DNA of 5,981 nt from JBKBXU01 sp046313675. GTDB taxonomy: Bacteria > Bacteroidota > Bacteroidia > Cytophagales > Cytophagaceae. The stretch spans positions 1-5,981 of the forward strand of contig JBKBXU010000289.1 of NCBI GenBank assembly GCA_046313675.1. Direction: 5' to 3'. The notes under the pieces were generated by a model. The model had not been told where the DNA came from, did no database searches, and worked only from the letters and a program-made list of their open reading frames with translations. This document shows, one piece after another, positions 1 to 3,217 of the stretch. The position numbers and the translations under genes are program-made. Position 1 is the first letter of the stretch. Every line of letters starts with the position of its first letter.

Positions 1-723
1 AATAGTTTGGTTACTGTGATTGGTAGTTTCGTGATTAAACAAACCATTAGAGCCTTCACGAATTTTTTCTTGATATTCAGATTTTGCGGTTAACGGATAC
101 TTCGTTCCGTCTGAAATGGTTTTTTCAGGTAAATCAGAAATGGCCTCACTAGATGAAATAAATTCAGGATTTCTAATTTCAGGAAAATTAAAAAATTCTT
201 TTCCTTTTGTTCCAATAAAAAATGCTCTTCTTCTATTTTGAGGAACGCCAAATTCAGATGCCAAAAGCACTTTGTAAACTACATTATAACCAAGCTTTTC
301 AAAATCTTTAATTATATTTTCTCTTACAACCCCTTTGCCCATTGAAACAATATTTGGGACATTCTCCATCAAAAAAACCTGCGGTTTATAGAATTTTACA
401 AACCCTACAAATGACTTATATAGCTTGTTTCTTTCATCGTCTACAATTCTTTTTCCTGCAATTGAAAACCCTTGGCAAGGTGGCCCACCAATGATTATAT
501 CAGCTTTCTTTATTCCTGTCTTCTCGCTTATTTCTTTTGGTGCTTCGTTAAGCAAGTCTGCAACCAAACCTTTTGTGCCTTTGTGATTATGTTCAAAGGT
601 TTTTATGGCATCTCGCCAATGATCAATTCCAAGCACAATATCATAACCAGCTTCAATAAAGCCGAATGAAAGTCCTCCGCAACCACAAAATAAATCTATA
701 ACTGTCGGTTTTACTTTACTCAT
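1..723 (-). CDS. DNA (cytosine-5-)-methyltransferase, 3' end beyond window edge
   Basis: This enzyme transfers a methyl group from S-adenosylmethionine to C5 of cytosine within a specific DNA sequence, usually as the protective half of a type II restriction-modification system. The frame is open from ATG at 723 to the left edge, giving 241 residues. Conserved motifs appear in family order. Motif I (DLFCGCGGLS, residues 10-19) binds the cofactor. Motif IV (GGPPCQGFS, 79-87) contains the catalytic Cys83. Motif VI is MENVP (119-123) and motif VIII is QNRRRAFFIG (162-171). Around residues 230-237 an NH....HS pattern, common just before the target recognition domain, is visible. The recognition domain and motifs IX-X are missing, so sequence specificity cannot be read. 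The start codon overlaps the end of the upstream HTH gene by 8 bases, implying co-transcription and translational coupling. The gene is AT-rich compared with nth and uvrA, consistent with horizontal transfer. The family call is very secure; its membership of a restriction system is inferred. Confidence 0.96.
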   Translation of the reverse strand, partial: MSKVKPTVIDLFCGCGGLSFGFIEAGYDIVLGIDHWRDAIKTFEHNHKGTKGLVADLLNEAPKEISEKTGIKKADIIIGGPPCQGFSIAGKRIVDDERNKLYKSFVGFVKFYKPQVFLMENVPNIVSMGKGVVRENIIKDFEKLGYNVVYKVLLASEFGVPQNRRRAFFIGTKGKEFFNFPEIRNPEFISSSEAISDLPEKTISDGTKYPLTAKSEYQEKIREGSNGLFNHETTNHSNQTI

Positions 724-1054
724 TTGCATTAAACTTTATTTCCCCTTGTTTTATATTCTTACTTTTTAGATAGTTTACCTTTTCCTCTGCCACCGCCAGA
801 GTTTCAATTGAGCAATCATTCTCATAAATCTTTTTGGCAAACAGATCACTGAAAAACTCAGTTTTAATGTGGCCAAGCTTTAGATTGAATACATTTGCAA
901 GTTTTTCAAGTCGCTTTTCATCAAATTCCCTTTTGCCATTTTCAATCTTGCTCAAATTGGCAGAATCTAATTCCAATTGTGCGGCTAACTGCGTTAAAGT
1001 CATTCCGTTTTCTGTTCTTAACTTTCTAATAAATTCTCCAAAATTGGTTTTCAT
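716..1054 (-). CDS. XRE-family HTH regulator, putative controller (C) protein of the methyltransferase unit
   Basis: This is a 112-residue protein with an N-terminal lambda-repressor-like helix-turn-helix at about residues 7-60. The typical signs are FIRKLRTENGMTLTQLAAQL followed by LSKIENGKR, with the recognition helix near 29-40. The remaining ~50 residues are charged and probably helical (AEEKVNYLKSK near 89-99), a possible dimerisation or partner-binding tail. The frame stays open upstream to a TTG at 1114, but that codon lies inside the -33 promoter element. The ATG at 1054 follows the predicted transcription start by about 27 bases and begins exactly at the domain, so I chose it. The gene heads the unit and overlaps the methyltransferase by 8 bases. 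A perfect inverted repeat in its own promoter suggests autoregulation. By context it is likely a controller protein that times methyltransferase expression. It could instead be an unrelated XRE repressor or an antitoxin-like protein. The HTH call is firm; the role is inferred. Confidence 0.88.
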   Translation of the reverse strand: MKTNFGEFIRKLRTENGMTLTQLAAQLELDSANLSKIENGKREFDEKRLEKLANVFNLKLGHIKTEFFSDLFAKKIYENDCSIETLAVAEEKVNYLKSKNIKQGEIKFNANE

Positions 1055-1056
1055 TC

Positions 1057-1077
1057 GACTTGTTGTTTTAGACTTGT
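1057..1077. repeat. Two direct copies of GACTTGT in the leader of the HTH gene
   Basis: GACTTGT occurs at 1057-1063 and 1071-1077, 14 bases apart start to start (ACAAGTC on the transcribed strand). The second copy overlaps the left arm of the 17-base inverted repeat, so the first may be an extra half-site for the same regulator. It ends three bases before the ATG of the HTH gene. Seven bases could match by chance in AT-rich DNA; location is the main argument. Confidence 0.4.
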
Positions 1078-1090
1078 CAATATATGACAA
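1074..1090. promoter_or_regulatory. Perfect inverted repeat, probable operator of the HTH regulator
   Basis: TTGTCA-ATATA-TGACAA has two perfect 6-base arms around a 5-base spacer. It overlaps the last three bases of the -7 element and covers the predicted transcription start of the HTH-methyltransferase unit. A dimeric XRE protein bound here would block RNA polymerase. Arms with a 5-base spacer resemble the general form of operators known for some restriction-modification controller proteins, although these arm bases differ from the motifs I know. The sequence is observed; binding by the neighbouring HTH protein is inferred. Confidence 0.6.
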
Positions 1091-1115
1091 ATATAGGGTT
1101 TTTTTTGAAAGCAAA
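1088..1115 (-). promoter_or_regulatory. Bacteroidota-type promoter for the HTH-methyltransferase unit
   Basis: Reading the minus strand, a -33-like TTTG (1112-1115) is followed after 16 bases by a perfect -7 element, TATATTTG (1088-1095). The family consensus is TTTG/TTG, 17-23 bases, TAnnTTTG, so the spacing is one base short. Transcription would begin near 1081-1083, leaving a leader of roughly 27 bases before the ATG at 1054. This supports that start over the upstream TTG at 1114. Confidence 0.62.
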
Positions 1116-1391
1116 TTAAATTTTCCATCTTTTTTTTAGTATTGAAAAATGGGCTCATTTTGCAAAACTTAAGCTGTTAGTTGGATTGTGTGATTATGTC
1201 CGAATTGGGATGCCAGTGCAAGTTAGGAAAGGCGGATGTGCGGTAGGGAAAATTTAAACAATCGGGTCGGCTTGTGTATCGCAAAAGTCATCTGTAAATT
1301 TTAAAAAGAAATCAAAATAACTTTTCCGAGTCGCACAATCGTTTTTCTAGGCTTGTTGTGTGCAGTTATTCCGTATGCCGAATATTCACCA
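1116..1391. other. Gene-free segment between nth and the methyltransferase unit
   Basis: No coding frame of convincing length or family resemblance lies here; the longest ATG frame I checked on the plus strand (from 1196) has 16 codons. The base composition is mixed, with a GC-richer stretch at about 1208-1250 in AT-rich surroundings. Near its edges are imperfect inverted copies of a 10-base word (1184-1193 and 1331-1340). No U-tailed hairpin that would clearly terminate nth was found; a weak 5-bp stem at 1367-1384 lacks a T-run. It may be the junction where the AT-rich unit joined the chromosome, or a small intergenic repeat element. Confidence 0.5.
1184..1340. repeat. Spaced imperfect inverted repeat (GATTGTGTGA ... 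TCGCACAATC)
   Basis: GATTGTGTGA at 1184-1193 and TCGCACAATC at 1331-1340 are inverted copies with one mismatch in ten. Both continue inward with a loosely similar CGGAA/CCGAA word. They bracket about 137 bases of non-coding DNA. This could mark the ends of a small non-autonomous element or form the base of a long RNA or DNA foldback. A chance match is possible. Confidence 0.35.
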
Positions 1392-2054
1392 TCATGCCAT
1401 TTCCTTTCCCTTAACTACGGTCTTGTCATAATAGCTGCACAGATCCGTCAGCGGACATTTTTCGCATCTCGGCTTTCTGGCAAGGCAAACATATCTTCCA
1501 TGTAATATAAGCCAATGGTGGCTTTTATGAACCAGCTCTTCAGGAATGTGTTTCATTAACTGTTTCTCGACTTCCAAAGGTGTTTTGCATTTCCAATCCA
1601 CCAGGCCAATCCTTCTGGCAACACGGAATACATGCGTATCTACCGCCATGGTGGGCTTGTTAAATATAACCGAGGCAATCACATTGGCGGTTTTTCGTCC
1701 TACACCCGGCATTTTCTGAAGGTCTTCTGTGGACGCAGGGACTTCGCTATTGAAATCATTCACCAATATCTTAGCCATCCCGGAAAGGTGTTTGGCTTTG
1801 TTATTAGGAAAAGAAACACTCTTAATGTAGTCAAAAATTTCATCCACACCGGCCTCTGCTAATAATTCCGGACTGGGAAACTTACGAAATAATTCGGGGG
1901 TAACCATATTGATCCGCTTGTCCGTGCATTGAGCACTCAGGATAACAGCAATTAACAATTCATAAGGGTTGGTATAGTTCAGCTCTGTTTTAGGCTCGGG
2001 GAAATTTTCTGTAAAGTAGCCCAGAAACTGCCTGTAACGTTCTTTCCGTGTCAT
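1392..2054 (-). CDS. nth: Endonuclease III (DNA glycosylase / AP lyase)
   Basis: This enzyme removes oxidised pyrimidines from DNA and nicks the resulting abasic site, starting base excision repair in the cytoplasm. The 220-residue protein is close to the E. coli length of 211. The helix-hairpin-helix MPGVGRKTANV (115-125) carries the catalytic Lys121. AVDTHVFRVARR (137-148) carries the catalytic Asp139. The C-terminal [4Fe-4S] cluster signature is intact, with C190, C197, C200 and C206 in the C-X6-C-X2-C-X5-C pattern. The frame is open to an ATG at 2102, but that codon lies within a transcription terminator hairpin. The ATG at 2054 starts directly at the conserved N-terminus (MTRKERY), so it is preferred. 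The gene follows the sigma-factor operon on the same strand but is separated from it by the terminator. No promoter matching the Bacteroidota consensus was seen just upstream, so it may rely on read-through or an atypical promoter. Confidence 0.97.
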   Translation of the reverse strand: MTRKERYRQFLGYFTENFPEPKTELNYTNPYELLIAVILSAQCTDKRINMVTPELFRKFPSPELLAEAGVDEIFDYIKSVSFPNNKAKHLSGMAKILVNDFNSEVPASTEDLQKMPGVGRKTANVIASVIFNKPTMAVDTHVFRVARRIGLVDWKCKTPLEVEKQLMKHIPEELVHKSHHWLILHGRYVCLARKPRCEKCPLTDLCSYYDKTVVKGKEMA

Positions 2055-2092
2055 TATAAAATCAGTTAGCCCCTTATAGGGTAAAATAAATA

Positions 2093-2127
2093 GGCAGAGC
2101 ATTCTCCTTAAGGGAAAATGCTCTGCC
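2093..2127 (-). terminator. Rho-independent terminator after the sigma-factor operon
   Basis: GGCAGAGCATT (2093-2103) pairs perfectly with AATGCTCTGCC (2117-2127). The stem extends inward past one mismatch to a short loop around the CCTTAAGG core. On the minus strand the hairpin is followed by TATTTATTTTAC, with 8 T in 12 bases, while the plus-strand side is less T-rich. It therefore most likely ends transcripts from the sigma/77-residue operon. It also covers the upstream ATG of the open nth frame, arguing against that start. Confidence 0.85.
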
Positions 2128-2172
2128 CAATTTACATTACAAACGGATAAAAGTCAAAACCTGCTCCTGAGA

Positions 2173-2406
2173 TCAGGCTGAATGATATGAAAATGCGCGG
2201 GAGTAATTTAAAATATTCTCCATAGCACGGTCAGAAGGTTCCCTTTTCAGGGCTTTCATCTCATTACGTATTTCACTCATTTCGTAATAAAATTCTAACA
2301 AGCCACTATCCATTAGGATGGCGTTGTGAATTTCTTCTTTTTCTTGAAGATTTACTTCGTTGTAAACAAATCTAAGTACATCATTCTGGGTAAAAGTTCT
2401 TGTCAT
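2173..2406 (-). CDS. Small soluble protein resembling the N-terminal part of anti-sigma factors
   Basis: This is a 77-residue protein of no firmly recognised family. Its first ~50 residues (DVLRFVYNEVNLQEKEEIHNA at 9-29, then helical LLEFYYEMSEIRNEMKAL at 36-53) follow the pattern of the N-terminal helices of anti-sigma factors, where a short helix and an E-rich helix contact the sigma factor. There is no Cys, no zinc motif and no membrane segment, so it is cytoplasmic and lacks the sensing half of classical anti-sigma proteins. The ATG at 2406 lies inside the sigma gene and the two overlap by 26 bases in different frames, implying tight co-expression. The stop at 2173 is followed by the terminator at 2093-2127. 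A role in binding or modulating the adjacent sigma factor is inferred from overlap and pattern only; it may be a conserved protein of other function. Confidence 0.85.
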   Translation of the reverse strand: MTRTFTQNDVLRFVYNEVNLQEKEEIHNAILMDSGLLEFYYEMSEIRNEMKALKREPSDRAMENILNYSRAFSYHSA

Positions 2407-2980
2407 AGGCTATATTATGTTTTTCAAGTTGCTTACGCAGGTTGATGAGAGCATAACGCATTCTTCCTAATGCAGTATTAATGCTCACACCGGTCGCTTC
2501 CGCAATTTCCTGAAAACTCATGTCCGCATAATGCCTCATAAGTAAAACTTCTTTCTGTGCTTCCGGAAGTGCCTGGATCATCTCTCTCAATGTAGAGTGA
2601 GTTTCGTTTTTGATCTTGACAGTTTCCATAGAATCTTCGGAAAAACTCAATGAGTTGAAAATATTGGATCCGTCTTCCATAACAATGGTTGGATACCTTT
2701 TCGCTCTCCTGAAGTAGTCTATAGCCAGATTGTGGGCTATACGGACAATCCATGGCAGGAATTTGCCTTCTTCGTTGTAACTTCCGGATCTTAATTTATT
2801 GATCGCTTTAATAAAAGCTTCCTGCATTAAGTCCTCAGCTACATACTGATCTTTTACAATAAGATAAATTGTTGAATAAACTTTCGACTTATGACGCTTT
2901 AAAAGCATCGCAAAAGCATCCTCGTTACCCTGGATATATAGTGATACTAGTTTCGCATCACTGATCGCATTCTCTTTCAT
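2381..2980 (-). CDS. ECF-type RNA polymerase sigma factor (sigma-70 family)
   Basis: This is a 199-residue sigma factor that directs RNA polymerase core enzyme to a set of promoters. Region 2 spans about residues 24-92: DLMQEAFIKAI (50-60) is the hallmark of region 2.2, and WIVRIAHNLAIDYFRR (77-92) covers 2.3-2.4, which melts and reads the -10 element. Region 4 spans about 131-183: LPEAQKEVLLMRHYADMSFQEIAEATGVS begins the helix-turn-helix that contacts the -35 element. Region 3 is absent, as in ECF sigma factors. The frame can start at GTG 2992, but the ATG at 2980 is preferred. The next gene starts within its last 26 bases. A promoter with near-perfect consensus spacing lies about 100 bases upstream. 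The neighbours nth and uvrA are DNA-repair genes, so a stress role is possible, but the regulon cannot be read from sequence. The family call is secure; the subgroup is not determined. Confidence 0.95.
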   Translation of the reverse strand: MKENAISDAKLVSLYIQGNEDAFAMLLKRHKSKVYSTIYLIVKDQYVAEDLMQEAFIKAINKLRSGSYNEEGKFLPWIVRIAHNLAIDYFRRAKRYPTIVMEDGSNIFNSLSFSEDSMETVKIKNETHSTLREMIQALPEAQKEVLLMRHYADMSFQEIAEATGVSINTALGRMRYALINLRKQLEKHNIAYDKNFYPE

Positions 2981-3214
2981 GTAATCTATCACGTTTGGTT
3001 AACGTAGAGCTCTAAATCAAATTGTGTGGGTTTAGGTGAAAGTTTTATTTAATTTTACGGGGTATAGTATAACTAATTTCTACAAATATAAATGAATATA
3101 TTGTAATATCCAAACAGAAGACAAAAAAATATTAAAATTTTATTAAAAAAAATTCAAAATGCCTTTTTTATGTGTTATTAAGTTATAAATAGTTAATTTT
3201 TGCCATTAATAAAT
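2981..3214. other. AT-rich divergent intergenic region between sigma gene and uvrA
   Basis: These 234 bases separate two divergently transcribed genes. The left half holds the sigma-gene leader and promoter. The right half (about 3121-3200) consists of A- and T-runs without a clear coding frame. For uvrA I found no convincing -33/-7 pair: TAATTTTTG (3194-3202) is one base too long, and TAAATTTG (3210-3217) fits but overlaps the TTG start at 3215. No riboswitch or strong hairpin was noticed. Confidence 0.6.
3083..3114 (-). promoter_or_regulatory. Bacteroidota-type promoter for the sigma-factor operon
   Basis: On the minus strand TTTG (3111-3114), then 20 bases, then TATATTTG (3083-3090) match the TTTG ... 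TAnnTTTG consensus in both sequence and spacing. Transcription would begin near 3076-3078, giving a leader of about 97 bases before the ATG at 2980. The -7 sequence is identical to that of the HTH-methyltransferase promoter, so both are expected to be read by the primary sigma factor of the phylum. Confidence 0.72.
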
Positions 3215-3217
3215 TTG
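3210..3217 (+). promoter_or_regulatory. Possible -7 element overlapping the uvrA start
   Basis: TAAATTTG matches TAnnTTTG exactly, but no TTG or TTTG lies 17-23 bases upstream, and it covers the TTG at 3215. If it is used, transcription would begin near 3222-3224 and translation at the in-frame TTG 3224, giving an almost leaderless mRNA. An 8-base degenerate match in AT-rich DNA is expected by chance, so this is weak. Confidence 0.22.

Noticed and set aside
472..669. 65-residue plus-strand open frame
   Set aside because: It lies opposite the methyltransferase coding region, whose motifs are unmistakable; no family resemblance and cysteine-rich hydrophobic content typical of an antisense shadow.
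1055..1114. 20-residue N-terminal extension of the HTH protein from TTG 1114
   Set aside because: The TTG lies in the -33 element, and the extension spans the -7 element and operator, upstream of or at the predicted transcription start.
834..1139. 101-residue plus-strand open frame
   Set aside because: It is antisense to the HTH regulator and its promoter; serine/asparagine/phenylalanine-rich without domain signs.
1367..1384. TATTC...GAATA stem just downstream of nth
   Set aside because: Only 5 bp of AT-rich pairing and no following T-run, so it is not credible as a terminator.
1139..1391. Integron attC-like or other recombination site
   Set aside because: The spaced inverted words recall such sites, but I could not identify the core GTTRRRY/RYYYAAC boxes in the right arrangement, and there is no integrase in view.
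1632..1862. 76-residue plus-strand open frame
   Set aside because: Antisense shadow of nth with no recognisable features.
2055..2102. 16-residue N-terminal extension of Nth from ATG 2102
   Set aside because: The ATG is part of the terminator hairpin, and the conserved protein begins at the ATG at 2054.
2166..2177. CCTGA-GA-TCAGG hairpin over the stop codon of the 77-residue gene
   Set aside because: The stem is 5 bp with a 2-base loop and no T-tail; the real terminator is the much stronger hairpin at 2093-2127.
2478..2753. 91-residue minus-strand open frame inside the sigma gene
   Set aside because: It is an out-of-frame shadow of the sigma factor, which has all expected sigma regions.
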